This document shows positions 44,137 to 52,014 of a DNA stretch of 64,000 nt, in pieces. Both the position numbers and the translations under genes were made by a program. The DNA comes from Marinobacterium jannaschii DSM 6295 (GTDB lineage Bacteria; Pseudomonadota; Gammaproteobacteria; Pseudomonadales; Balneatricaceae), in contig NZ_JHVJ01000027.1 in NCBI RefSeq assembly GCF_000620085.1, positions 1 to 64,000 of the forward strand. Reading direction: 5' to 3'. The notes under the pieces are model-generated. The model ran no database searches and was not told the DNA's origin. It was given only the letters and a program-made list of their open reading frames with translations. Position 1 is the first letter of the stretch; each line of letters begins with the position of its first letter.

Positions 44137-44964
44137 TTAGCTATCACCTAGCTCGCGTGCCATCTCCTCAGAGCGATCGTTGCAATCCTGCATCGCGTCT
44201 TCCACCAATTTCGGCAGGCCATCGGCAATAAAGCGTTTGACCGCCCGCTCAGTAGTGCCGTTGGGGGAGCAAACCCGGCGACGCAGTTCTGCAGCATCTA
44301 CATCACTGGCTTGTGCCATCTTCGCAGCCCCCAGTGCAGTTTGCAGTGTCAACTGAGTTGCGACCTCTTCGGTCAGTCCCAACTTTTGGCCTGCTTCAAT
44401 CATCGCTTCCATAAACAGAAAATAGTAAGCGGGTCCGGAGCCGGATACCGCAGTGACCGCGTCCAGCAACGCTTCATCGTCTACCCATACTGCAATACCG
44501 ACGGCGCCGAGGACCTGCTCGGCCTGTTGCTTCTGCTCCGCTGATACCTTGCTGTTAGCATACAGGCCACTTGCACCGGTCTGGACCAGAGCCGGGGTGT
44601 TTGGCATGCAGCGGACGATGCTGCAGTTGCCACCGAGCCAGTTATCAAGACTGGGTGCCATGATACCGGCTGCAACCGATATGATCAGCGGCTGCTTCTG
44701 CTGGACTGAGTCGGCCATCGCCTGGCAGACGCCTTTCAGGATCTGAGGCTTAACCGCCAGTACCACGATATCAGCTGCCAGCACGGCTTCTGCATTATTG
44801 GTGGTGGTTTTCAGGCCCAGGGCTGAGTGTTCAGTCAGTTTATTAGCATCAGGCTCAGCGGCCCAGATATGATCGGCGGGATAGCCATTGTCGATCAGGC
44901 CACCAAAGATCGCCTTGGCCATATTTCCTGCGCCGATAAAGGCCAGTACGGGGTAGTTATTCAC
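44137..44964 (-). CDS. proC: Pyrroline-5-carboxylate reductase ProC
   Basis: A 275-residue NAD(P)H enzyme of proline synthesis. The Rossmann start AFIGAGNMAKAIFGGL, VLAVKPQILKGV, VRCMPNTPALVQTG and AVSGSGPAYYFLFMEAM with the C-terminal RRRVCSPNGTTERAV region are all present. The start is GTG 44964, preceded by AAGGAA; an upstream in-frame ATG lies within yggS and is unlikely. yggS is ten bases upstream on the same strand. Confidence 0.95.
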   Translation of the reverse strand: MNNYPVLAFIGAGNMAKAIFGGLIDNGYPADHIWAAEPDANKLTEHSALGLKTTTNNAEAVLAADIVVLAVKPQILKGVCQAMADSVQQKQPLIISVAAGIMAPSLDNWLGGNCSIVRCMPNTPALVQTGASGLYANSKVSAEQKQQAEQVLGAVGIAVWVDDEALLDAVTAVSGSGPAYYFLFMEAMIEAGQKLGLTEEVATQLTLQTALGAAKMAQASDVDAAELRRRVCSPNGTTERAVKRFIADGLPKLVEDAMQDCNDRSEEMARELGDS

Positions 44965-44974
44965 TTTGAATTCC

Positions 44975-45676
44975 TTACACAGTTTTATTGCTGTAATCGC
45001 GTGGGCCAAAGATGGCGGTGCCGATGCGGACAATGGTTGAGCCGGCAGCTATGGCTTGAGCCATATCACCGGACATCCCCATCGAAAGAGTATCCAGTTG
45101 TGGATGATCTTCAAGCAGGCCTGTGAACAGAGTGGCCAATCCGGCAAACGCCTGCTGCTGTTCAGTTGGATCGTTGCTTGCCGCAGGAATCGCCATCAGG
45201 CCACGCAGGGTAATATTGGGCAGGCTGGCTATTTCACTGGCGATATCCGCCACCTCTTCGGGCAGGCAGCCGCTCTTGCTGTCTTCCCGGCTGATGTTCA
45301 CCTGAAGGCAGATATTGAGTGGGGGCAGGTTAACGGGGCGCTGTTCTGACAGGCGCCGTGCTACTTTGAGACGATCGACACTGTGTACCCAGCTGAAACT
45401 CTCCGCAACGGAACGGGTCTTATTGGACTGAATCGGGCCAATGAAATGCCAGCAGATCGCTAAATCCGAAAGTTGCTCGATTTTCTCAAGGCTCTCCTGC
45501 AGGTAGTTTTCCCCGAAATCCCGCTGGCCTGCTTCATAAGCCCGGCGCAGCTCGTCGGCCGGGCGGGTTTTGCTGACCGCCAGCAGGGTGATTCCTGCAG
45601 GATCACGCTGTGCTTCTTGTGCAAAGAGTTCTATCTGTTGACGAACCTTGCACAGGTTGTCTGTTATGCTTTTCAT
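44975..45676 (-). CDS. yggS: PLP-homeostasis protein YggS (PLPBP)
   Basis: A 233-residue PLP-binding barrel protein without known catalysis that maintains vitamin B6 and amino-acid balance. PLP lysine K36 sits in LLAVSKTRPADELRRAYEAGQRDFGENYLQE. CWHFIGPIQSNKTR, GLMAIP and LSMGMSGDMAQAIAAGSTIVRIGTAIFG complete the family pattern. It is divergent from pilT across 87 bases and precedes proC, a widely conserved arrangement. Confidence 0.95.
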   Translation of the reverse strand: MKSITDNLCKVRQQIELFAQEAQRDPAGITLLAVSKTRPADELRRAYEAGQRDFGENYLQESLEKIEQLSDLAICWHFIGPIQSNKTRSVAESFSWVHSVDRLKVARRLSEQRPVNLPPLNICLQVNISREDSKSGCLPEEVADIASEIASLPNITLRGLMAIPAASNDPTEQQQAFAGLATLFTGLLEDHPQLDTLSMGMSGDMAQAIAAGSTIVRIGTAIFGPRDYSNKTV

Positions 45677-45763
45677 ACTTAGTTTGATCCGTGCAATTGG
45701 ATTGCTAGGGGTATTCTGCTAGAACTTATCTAAACCTTGAAGTAGCCGGGTAGAAACAATTTT

Positions 45764-46798
45764 ATGGATATCACTGAACTGCTGTCATTCACCGTACAAC
45801 AAGGGGCTTCGGACCTGCACCTTTCTGCGGGAATGCCGCCTGTGATTCGCGTTGATGGTGACGTGCGCCGGATTAAACTGCCGCCATTGGATCATAAGCA
45901 GGTTCACGCGCTAGTTTATGACATTATGAACGATAAGCAGCGTAAGGATTATGAGGAACATCTGGAAACAGACTTCTCTTTCGCGGTGCCCGATCTGGCG
46001 CGTTTTCGTGTCAATGCTTACAATCAGGAGCGCGGTGCCGCAGCTGTTTTCCGAACCATCCCGAACAAGATCTTGCCGATGGAGGATCTCGGGCTTGGGC
46101 AGGTCTTTAAAGATCTGGCAGATAAGCCCAGGGGACTTGTGCTGGTGACCGGTCCGACCGGCTCCGGTAAGAGTACCACCCTGGCGGCGATGATCGACTA
46201 TATCAACAATACCCGGGCCGATCATGTTCTGACCATTGAAGACCCGATCGAATTTGTGCATGAGAGTAAGAAATGTCTGGTAAACCAGCGCGAGGTGCAT
46301 CGCGATACTCACAGCTTCAACAACGCACTGCGTTCGGCATTGCGTGAAGACCCGGATATTATCCTGGTAGGTGAGATGCGAGACCTGGAGACCATTCGCC
46401 TGGCTTTGACCGCCGCGGAAACCGGGCATCTGGTGTTCGGAACCCTGCATACCACTTCGGCGGCTAAAACCATCGACCGTATCGTTGATGTGTTTCCCGC
46501 GCAGGAGAAGGCAATGGTACGTTCTATGCTGTCAGAGTCGTTGCAGGGCGTTGTCTCCCAGTCTCTGCTGAAGAAACCGGGTGGTGGTCGTGTGGCGGCT
46601 CATGAGATTATGATTGGTACGCCGGCAATCCGTAACCTGATCCGAGAAGATAAAGTCGCCCAGATGTTCTCTGCTATCCAGACCGGCGCCGCGTTCGGAA
46701 TGCGTACCCTGGATCAGTCTCTTGCCGATTTGCTGGCAAGGGGCCTGATCACGCGTGATGCTGCCCGTGAAAAATCCAGTAACCCTAATGCATTCTGA
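45764..46798 (+). CDS. pilT: Type IV pilus retraction ATPase PilT
   Basis: A 344-residue hexameric ATPase powering pilus retraction. The N-terminal PAS-like domain has SDLHLSAGMPPVIRVDG. Walker A GPTGSGKSTT starts at 130, the Asp box DPIEFVH, Walker B DIILVGEMRD and the His box ETGHLVFGTLHTTSA follow. The C-terminal AIRNLIREDKVAQM region is the PilT retraction motif. It is divergent from yggS and followed by pilU, as in Pseudomonas. No pilin genes are in the window. Confidence 0.97.
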   Translation: MDITELLSFTVQQGASDLHLSAGMPPVIRVDGDVRRIKLPPLDHKQVHALVYDIMNDKQRKDYEEHLETDFSFAVPDLARFRVNAYNQERGAAAVFRTIPNKILPMEDLGLGQVFKDLADKPRGLVLVTGPTGSGKSTTLAAMIDYINNTRADHVLTIEDPIEFVHESKKCLVNQREVHRDTHSFNNALRSALREDPDIILVGEMRDLETIRLALTAAETGHLVFGTLHTTSAAKTIDRIVDVFPAQEKAMVRSMLSESLQGVVSQSLLKKPGGGRVAAHEIMIGTPAIRNLIREDKVAQMFSAIQTGAAFGMRTLDQSLADLLARGLITRDAAREKSSNPNAF

Positions 46799-46821
46799 TA
46801 CCTGATCCGGAGAGTGAGAAA

Positions 46822-47973
46822 TTGGACTTTACACAGCTACTGAAGGTGATGGTAGACAGGGAGGGATCTGACCTGTTTGTAACAGCAGGCGCCCGCCCAA
46901 CCTTGAAAGTGGATGGCACTTTAAAGCCGATCACCCGAGAGGCCGTTAGTGCTCAGCAGACCCGTGCACTGGTTTATAGCACGATGAACGACAAACAGCT
47001 GGCTGAGTTCGAGCGCACCTGCGAGTGCAATTTCGCCTTGTCAGTGCCTGGACTTGGGCGTTTCAGGGTCTCCGCCTTTGTGCAGCGAAACACCCCGGGA
47101 ATGGTATTGCGTCGTATCAGTAACCATATTCCCTCGATGGATGAGTTGAACCTGCCTGAAGTGTTGAAAGAGCTGTCGATGACCAAACGCGGTCTGATTC
47201 TCTTTGTAGGCGGAACCTCGACGGGTAAGTCGACCTCGCTGGCCTCGATGATCGACTACCGCAATACCAATAGTCGTGGACATATCATCACGATCGAAGA
47301 TCCGGTGGAATTTATCCATCCCCACAAAAACTGCATCATTACCCAGCGTGAAGTCGGGCTGGATACTGAATCTTTCGAGGTGGCGCTGAAGAATACCCTG
47401 CGACAGGCACCAGACGTGATTCTGATGGGGGAGATTCGTACCCACGACACGATGCAGTATGGCCTGACGTTTGCGGAGACCGGACACGTCTGTCTGGCGA
47501 CATTGCATGCCAACAATGCCAACCAGGCGCTGGACCGGATCATCAGCTTCTTCCCACCGGAGCATCATGATCAGCTGTGGATGGATCTGTCACTTAACCT
47601 GAAAGCGATCATTGCCCAGCAATTGTTGCCGACGACCGACGGTAAGGGGCGCCGCGCAGCTATCGAGGTGCTGATCAATACGCCGCTGGTGCAGGACCTT
47701 ATCCGAAAAGGCAGCGTCCACGAAATCAAGGATGTGATGAAGAAGTCGACCAACCTTGGGATGCAGACCTTTGACCAATCGCTGTTCCAGCTTTATCAGG
47801 AAGGTGTGATTACCTATGAGGCTGCGCTCGCCCACGCGGACTCTGCCAATGACCTGCGCCTGATGATCAAACTGCATGGAAATGGAACTGAGGAGCCTGA
47901 CAGCGGCGAAAATACGCTTACGCTACAGGGCGATGATGACCTCTCGCCGGGAGGTGGTTTTTCGTTAGGTTAG
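46822..47973 (+). CDS. pilU: PilT-like retraction ATPase PilU
   Basis: A 383-residue paralogue of PilT that acts as an accessory retraction motor. Walker A is GGTSTGKSTS (130-139), the PilU variant with Thr-Ser rather than Gly-Ser. Walker B VILMGEIRTH and the His box ETGHVCLATLHANNANQ are present. The C-terminus is longer than PilT's and ends in a Gly/Asp-rich tail. The start is TTG 46822, preceded by GGAGAG. It is 23 bases after pilT. Confidence 0.95.
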   Translation: MDFTQLLKVMVDREGSDLFVTAGARPTLKVDGTLKPITREAVSAQQTRALVYSTMNDKQLAEFERTCECNFALSVPGLGRFRVSAFVQRNTPGMVLRRISNHIPSMDELNLPEVLKELSMTKRGLILFVGGTSTGKSTSLASMIDYRNTNSRGHIITIEDPVEFIHPHKNCIITQREVGLDTESFEVALKNTLRQAPDVILMGEIRTHDTMQYGLTFAETGHVCLATLHANNANQALDRIISFFPPEHHDQLWMDLSLNLKAIIAQQLLPTTDGKGRRAAIEVLINTPLVQDLIRKGSVHEIKDVMKKSTNLGMQTFDQSLFQLYQEGVITYEAALAHADSANDLRLMIKLHGNGTEEPDSGENTLTLQGDDDLSPGGGFSLG

Positions 47974-48034
47974 CCGATAACGTTGGCGATTATTGAATGT
48001 GATATTTACGACTTATAGCTGAAGTTGTATTGAA

Positions 48035-48110
48035 AAGTTAACAGTGAACACAGATAATCTGGTTGATTACAGGCTGTTTAGTGCGCAGGGTCTCATCTGT
48101 TGTTAACTTG
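48035..48110. promoter_or_regulatory. Inverted half-sites upstream of the capsule operon
   Basis: AAGTTAACAG at 48035-48044 faces CTGTTGTTAACTT at 48097-48109. The second differs from the reverse complement of the first only by a three-base insertion. The two lie about 120-190 bases before the yjbE-like gene, with an AT-rich promoter-like region (TAGATATAGCGTAGAAT) after them. A similar CTGTTAA pair occurs before the phosphatase gene at 53613. A shared regulator is possible, by inference. Confidence 0.35.
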
Positions 48111-48126
48111 CGCTACTTTAGATATA

Positions 48127-48153
48127 GCGTAGAATGCCTACGCAAACAGGCAT
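48127..48153 (+). other. Overlapping alternative hairpins in the yjbE-like leader
   Basis: GCGTAG-AATGC-CTACGC (48127-48143) and ATGCCT...AGGCAT (48134-48153) share bases and cannot form together. They lie about 80 bases before the gene start, in the probable 5' leader. Whether they matter for expression is unknown. Confidence 0.3.
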
Positions 48154-48227
48154 GATGGGCGGTGTTTTTTACTAGTTTTGCTAGAGCACGCACCAACCAG
48201 GAAGACTGATTCTTTTGGGAGAAAAAG

Positions 48228-48671
48228 ATGGAATTGAAAGGTAAATTTGCTGCTTTGGTAATGAGCGCTGCTCTGGTTTCTGCTCCTGCATTTGCTGCTG
48301 GTGAAGCTGCTGGCTCAGCGTCTTCTAGCGGTACAGCTGCTTCCAGTGGTACGGCCGCATCCAGCGGTACAGCAGCTGGTACTGGTACAGCAGCTGGTAC
48401 TGGTACAGCAGCTGGTACTGGTACAGCAGCTGGTACTGGTGCTGCAGCTGGTACTGGTGCTGCAGCTGGTACTGGTGCTGCAGCTGGCGGTGCTGCAGCT
48501 GCTGGTGGTGCTGTAGCGGCTGGAGGTACTGTTGCCGCCTCTGCCGCGGCTCTTGGTACTATAGGCACTGTGGGCGCCATATCAGTGGCTGCAGTAGCTG
48601 TGGGTGCTGTGGCCGCTGCAGCAAACAACGATGGTACTTCAGGTACTACGGGTACTACTGGTACAAACTAA
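48228..48671 (+). CDS. yjbE: YjbE/GfcA-like exported repeat protein of the capsule operon
   Basis: A 147-residue protein with a signal peptide ending APAFAA, then ten hexapeptides at 33-92 in blocks: SSGTAA three times, GTGTAA three times, GTGAAA three times and GGAAAA once. A hydrophobic Ala/Gly/Val stretch (about 108-132) and a Gly/Thr tail (DGTSGTTGTTGTN) follow. E. coli YjbE and GfcA are similar small Thr-rich exported proteins leading the yjb and gfc operons; their role is unknown. GGGAGAAA precedes the ATG. An intrinsic terminator follows, so this gene is probably made in excess over the rest of the operon. Confidence 0.75.
   Translation: MELKGKFAALVMSAALVSAPAFAAGEAAGSASSSGTAASSGTAASSGTAAGTGTAAGTGTAAGTGTAAGTGAAAGTGAAAGTGAAAGGAAAAGGAVAAGGTVAASAAALGTIGTVGAISVAAVAVGAVAAAANNDGTSGTTGTTGTN
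48324..48503 (+). repeat. 18-bp tandem repeat inside the yjbE-like gene
   Basis: Ten in-frame 18-base units encode the hexapeptides. The best-conserved run reads GGTACTGGTACAGCAGCT and recurs almost exactly through the middle blocks. Copies within each block are near-identical at DNA level, so the array could expand or contract without shifting the frame. It is coding, not a CRISPR. Confidence 0.9.
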
Positions 48672-48698
48672 GATTCTTCATTGATTTTAGTTGAGTCT

Positions 48699-48737
48699 AA
48701 AAAGCGTTAGCCCCTTAATCGGCGCTAGCGCTTTTTT
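48699..48737 (+). terminator. Intrinsic terminator after the yjbE-like gene
   Basis: AAAAGCGTTAGC, a short loop, GCTAGCGCTTTTTT. The 12-bp stem with one G-U pair and a T run lies 28 bases after the stop codon. Partial read-through would set the ratio between the small protein and the export genes. Confidence 0.85.
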
Positions 48738-48806
48738 ATGGATTATTGCTGTTTTGCATGAGGCATTACAGTCTTCTGGTTTCAGGATGATTTCGGGTAG
48801 TTCGCT

Positions 48807-49922
48807 GTGAAAAAACCTTTCTTTTTTGTTAATAGTATTATTTCTGTTTCTCTCGCAGTGGTTGTTACTGGTTGTTCATTGGCACCAGGTATGCACTACG
48901 AAGAAGAAGGGGTATTAAAAGAATTCAGTAGTAGTGATGCGACGAAAGAAATCGAATCCCGGGTTGAACTGGTTCGTCTGACACCTAAAACGGTGCAATT
49001 ACAGGACGCTGTCGATGCGAGTCTGCCTGCCGCGCTGGCATCCTATCAGCCTGATGACTACCGGGTTGGTATCCATGATGCGATCCAGATTGTTGTCTGG
49101 GATCACCCTGAAATTACCACGCCTGCTGCAGGAGTGACTGCGATGGGGGTAAACAGTCGTATTGTGAAAAACGATGGCACTGTTTTCTTGCCCTATGCTG
49201 GTGAGGTGAAAATAGCGGGTAAAACCCTGGGCGAAGCGCGAAAGCTGATTGCCACCAGGCTGGCGCGCTTTGTAGAGAGTCCTCAGGTTGATGTGACTGT
49301 AGTGGATTATGCCAGCCAACACTTCAGTGTGAATGGTGAGGTCCTAAAGCCGGGTCGACAGATTGTAACGGCTAAGCCGATTAACCTATTAGACGGTATC
49401 GGTCTTGCTGGTGGATTTACGGATATTTCCGATCGTCGCGATGTGTCTTTGGTACGTGATGGGCGCCGCTATCAGTTGGATATGATTGCGCTTGCAACTC
49501 AAGGCGTGGATCTGGCAAATATCTACCTAAAAGATGGCGATACTCTGTTTGTTCCTGACAATACAGACCAGAAAGCCTATGTGATCGGTGAGGTCAATCG
49601 CCCGAAGGCAGTTGAGTTCAGCTATAAAGGCTTAACCCTGACGGATGCACTGGGTGAGGTTGGAGGTGTCAGTCAGCTGTTCGCCGATGCCTCTGATGTT
49701 TATGTGGTGCGTAGTGCTGACCAGCTAGGTCGTAAGGCTAAGGTTTTTCATCTCGATGCTGCTTCTCCTGTTGCATTGGTGGTTGCCGATAAGTTCTCTT
49801 TACAGCCGCGCGATGTGGTGTTTGTCGGGGCTTCTGATGTGACCCGTTGGAACCGCGTGATCAGTCAGTTGCTGCCATCTCTGAATGTGGTCGATAAGTC
49901 TAACGACATTAAGAATAACTAA
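48807..49922 (+). CDS. Polysaccharide export lipoprotein, Wza/GfcE type
   Basis: A 371-residue outer-membrane lipoprotein. The signal peptide ends in lipobox VVTGCSLAPG with the lipidated Cys at about 23. The polysaccharide-export domain has YRVGIHDAIQIVVWDHPEITTPAAG and DGTVFLPYAGEVKIAGKTLGEARKLIATRL. SLBB repeats follow (FSVNGEVLKPGRQIV; AYVIGEVNRPKAVEF), with a C-terminal amphipathic helix (WNRVISQLLPSL) like the Wza pore helix. It would form the export channel. It starts at GTG 48807, with yjbF 15 bases downstream. Confidence 0.92.
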   Translation: MKKPFFFVNSIISVSLAVVVTGCSLAPGMHYEEEGVLKEFSSSDATKEIESRVELVRLTPKTVQLQDAVDASLPAALASYQPDDYRVGIHDAIQIVVWDHPEITTPAAGVTAMGVNSRIVKNDGTVFLPYAGEVKIAGKTLGEARKLIATRLARFVESPQVDVTVVDYASQHFSVNGEVLKPGRQIVTAKPINLLDGIGLAGGFTDISDRRDVSLVRDGRRYQLDMIALATQGVDLANIYLKDGDTLFVPDNTDQKAYVIGEVNRPKAVEFSYKGLTLTDALGEVGGVSQLFADASDVYVVRSADQLGRKAKVFHLDAASPVALVVADKFSLQPRDVVFVGASDVTRWNRVISQLLPSLNVVDKSNDIKNN

Positions 49923-49936
49923 GCGGTTTGCTTGCT

Positions 49937-50626
49937 ATGTCCTATCGTTGGCTTGTTAAGGCTGGTCTAGTCTTACTTCTGGTAGTTCTTACCGGCTGTT
50001 CAGCCAGCCACTCCAATTACACCGGAACTCTGGGGACTCTGAAGCTGGCACTGTTCGGTACGCCTGACTACCAACCTACTCTGGCAGAAATTGAAGCCAG
50101 CCCCTATGCATCGCAGGTTATGCGTATGAATGGCGGTCCCCAAGGGTTAACAATTCTTAGTGGAATCTTTGCCACTGAGAAGGGGCGGGAGTTGCGCTGG
50201 ACTTCAGCAGACGGCGTCAGTGTTATTACACGCCATGGTCGTGTGGTAAAAATTGCTAACTGGAAAGAGTTAGAGGTCAGCGCTTTTCGCGCCAGGCAGT
50301 CAGACCCTTTGTCTTTGATGCACAAGCAGGAAGCGGCCCGGTTTGAGTATGAGCTTGATTATATGCCGGGCTATCGTGACGGGGTGGTTTTCCAGAGTGA
50401 GTTGAAGCAACAGGGTATGGAACGCCACGATATTTTGGGTCAGACGCGAGAGTTGCTCCACATTGTCGAAGCTGTTGAATCAAAAACGCTGAATTTCAGG
50501 GCGACCAACCATTACTGGCTTGATCCGGCTAGCGGTCATGTTGTTAAAAGTCGGCAGTTTCCACTGCCGCAGATCTCTAAAGGTATTGAGATCACCGAGG
50601 CCAAACCTTTTGGAGGGCGTCGCTGA
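49937..50626 (+). CDS. yjbF: YjbF/GfcB-family lipoprotein
   Basis: A 229-residue lipoprotein with lipobox LTGCSASHSN and the YjbF/GfcB body: GTLKLALFGTPDYQPTLAEIEASPYAS, MNGGPQGLTILSG, RELRWTSADGVSVITRHGRVVKI and NHYWLDPASGHVVKSRQ. In E. coli these proteins belong to the group 4 capsule and yjb operons; their exact role is unknown. ATG 49937 is chosen over a TTG three codons upstream. The stop overlaps the next start (TGATG). Confidence 0.9.
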   Translation: MSYRWLVKAGLVLLLVVLTGCSASHSNYTGTLGTLKLALFGTPDYQPTLAEIEASPYASQVMRMNGGPQGLTILSGIFATEKGRELRWTSADGVSVITRHGRVVKIANWKELEVSAFRARQSDPLSLMHKQEAARFEYELDYMPGYRDGVVFQSELKQQGMERHDILGQTRELLHIVEAVESKTLNFRATNHYWLDPASGHVVKSRQFPLPQISKGIEITEAKPFGGRR

Positions 50627-51414
50627 TGTTCTGGCCATCTAGCCCTTGCTTATTAACGACCGCGCTGGCTCTGATCCTCTCTATATCATCCTCAGTGTAC
50701 GCTGAAGAGGTTAAGGCTGTGACAGCCTATGTATCCGGTGCAGTGAATCCGCAGAGCGGTTTCCGCTTTAGCGGCAAGGCCCGTATATCGGATCTGTTGA
50801 AGCAGGTCAGCTATGACGAAAGTGCTTGCCCCGGAAGCGCTGCGCTACTGCGAAACTCTCTTAAGAACACACAGGAAAAGTGGAAGGCTGGAATTCTATA
50901 CGATATTCAGGCCCTGCAGTTTAATGCGCGTCTCAGTGGGCAGGTGGCGCTGCTGGCTTGGTTGCAGGAGCTGGAAAAGCTGGTTTCCAGTCAGCCTATT
51001 ACAGGGCGCTTGCCTGCAATCTATATCAATCCGCATGGCAACGAATCACGGCCGGCCGATAACCTGTTGTTAGAGCCGCTCGATCGGCTGTACGTCGCTG
51101 CTTGTAGCCGAGAATTAAACCTGGTCGACGGAAAATTGGTTCATGTGGCTTACCGGGCGGATCTCACATTGAATAAACTGGCCGGGCAGCTAACTGATCA
51201 TCGCTGGCAGCAGTCCGGATATGTATGGGTCGTGCACCCTGATGGCGCATTCAAACGAGTCAAGGCAGGCTACTGGCAGCATCTGAAGCTGTATCCGGGA
51301 GACGGGGCTTTTATCTTTCGGCCGTTAAAAAAAGAACTGTTAGCAGGATTGAACCAAAGGTTTAACTTTGAATTGGCGCGCTGGTTGTCGACACAGGTGG
51401 TACCAGGGGAATGA
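50626..51414 (+). CDS. yjbG: YjbG/GfcC-family capsule export protein
   Basis: A 262-residue exported protein. The signal peptide (LALILSISSSVYA) is followed by a GfcC-like body: VTAYVSGAVNPQSGFRFSGKARISDLLKQV, a first SLBB-like region, and SLBB-like repeats ending YPGDGAFIFRPLKKEL. GfcC in E. coli is a periplasmic capsule protein with beta-grasp domains, thought to contact the Wza channel. It overlaps yjbF by one base and yjbH by four, so the three are tightly coupled. Confidence 0.88.
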   Translation: MFWPSSPCLLTTALALILSISSSVYAEEVKAVTAYVSGAVNPQSGFRFSGKARISDLLKQVSYDESACPGSAALLRNSLKNTQEKWKAGILYDIQALQFNARLSGQVALLAWLQELEKLVSSQPITGRLPAIYINPHGNESRPADNLLLEPLDRLYVAACSRELNLVDGKLVHVAYRADLTLNKLAGQLTDHRWQQSGYVWVVHPDGAFKRVKAGYWQHLKLYPGDGAFIFRPLKKELLAGLNQRFNFELARWLSTQVVPGE

Positions 51415-51920
51415 GAAAGGAAGTTGTAGTTCTCTTAGGCGTTTTAACGTCAGTGTCTGTTTATGCGGATGAGCCCTTGCGCTACTCCCAGTCTGACTTC
51501 GGGGGGGTGGGCTTGCTGCAGATGCCTACTGCGCGCATGACTCCAGAGGGTGAGTTTACCTTCTTTATGTCACATGTATCACCCTATACCCGGGGAGGTG
51601 TCGTGGCGCAGCCTTACCCTTGGATGGAGGCGCTTTTTCGTTACACGAATATAAGCAATCGGCTATTTGGTCCGGAAATAGCAGGTGATCAAGATTATAA
51701 GGATAAGGGGTTCGATCTTAAGTTGCGGCTTTTGGAAGAGGGTTATCATCTACCACAAGTTTCTGTTGGATTCAGAGATGTGGGTGGTACCGGCCTATTC
51801 TCAGGAGAATATCTGGCGGCGAGCAAGCAAATGGGAAGGTTTGATTTTACGCTAGGGGTGGGTTGGGGCTATATGGCTAATAGGGGGGAGTCTATCAAAT
51901 CCGTTAACTGTATTATCTAG
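51411..51920 (+). pseudogene. yjbH: YjbH/GfcD outer-membrane protein, 5' part (frameshifted)
   Basis: The first 169 residues of a YjbH/GfcD (DUF940) protein. They comprise a signal peptide (MRKEVVVLLGVLTSVSVYA) and the barrel-like start SQSDFGGVGLLQMPTARMTPEGEFTFFMSHVSPYTRGG, which ends GWGYMANRGE and then runs into seven foreign residues and a stop. The break is at a run of six G (51883-51888). Deleting one G restores NRGSLSNPLTVLSS and joins the downstream frame, giving about 697 residues, like E. coli YjbH. It starts at ATG 51411, overlapping yjbG. It may be an assembly error, a true mutation or a phase-variable switch. Confidence 0.85.
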
Positions 51921-52014
51921 TCGTTTTGAAGATCGAGGTGCTAATACTGGGCAGGGTGGTGAATTCAGCCTTGGTAACTACTTTCGTGGTGAGCAGGCTG
52001 CGATATTTGGTGGT

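Noticed and set aside
46822-47973. pilU as a broken or duplicated pilT
   Set aside because: Its GGTSTGKS Walker motif and longer tail are the normal form of PilU next to PilT.
48155-48180. Possible ops/JUMPStart element (GGCGGTGTTTTTT) before the capsule operon
   Set aside because: It matches only the first six bases of GGCGGTAG and lacks the rest of the RfaH element.
48324-48503. Possible CRISPR array
   Set aside because: The repeats are tandem with no spacers, in frame, and encode hexapeptides.
48113-48628. Pro/Ala-rich minus-strand frame opposite the yjbE-like gene
   Set aside because: Its PAAAPV repeats are only the reverse reading of the 18-bp coding repeat; no signal peptide or ribosome site supports it.
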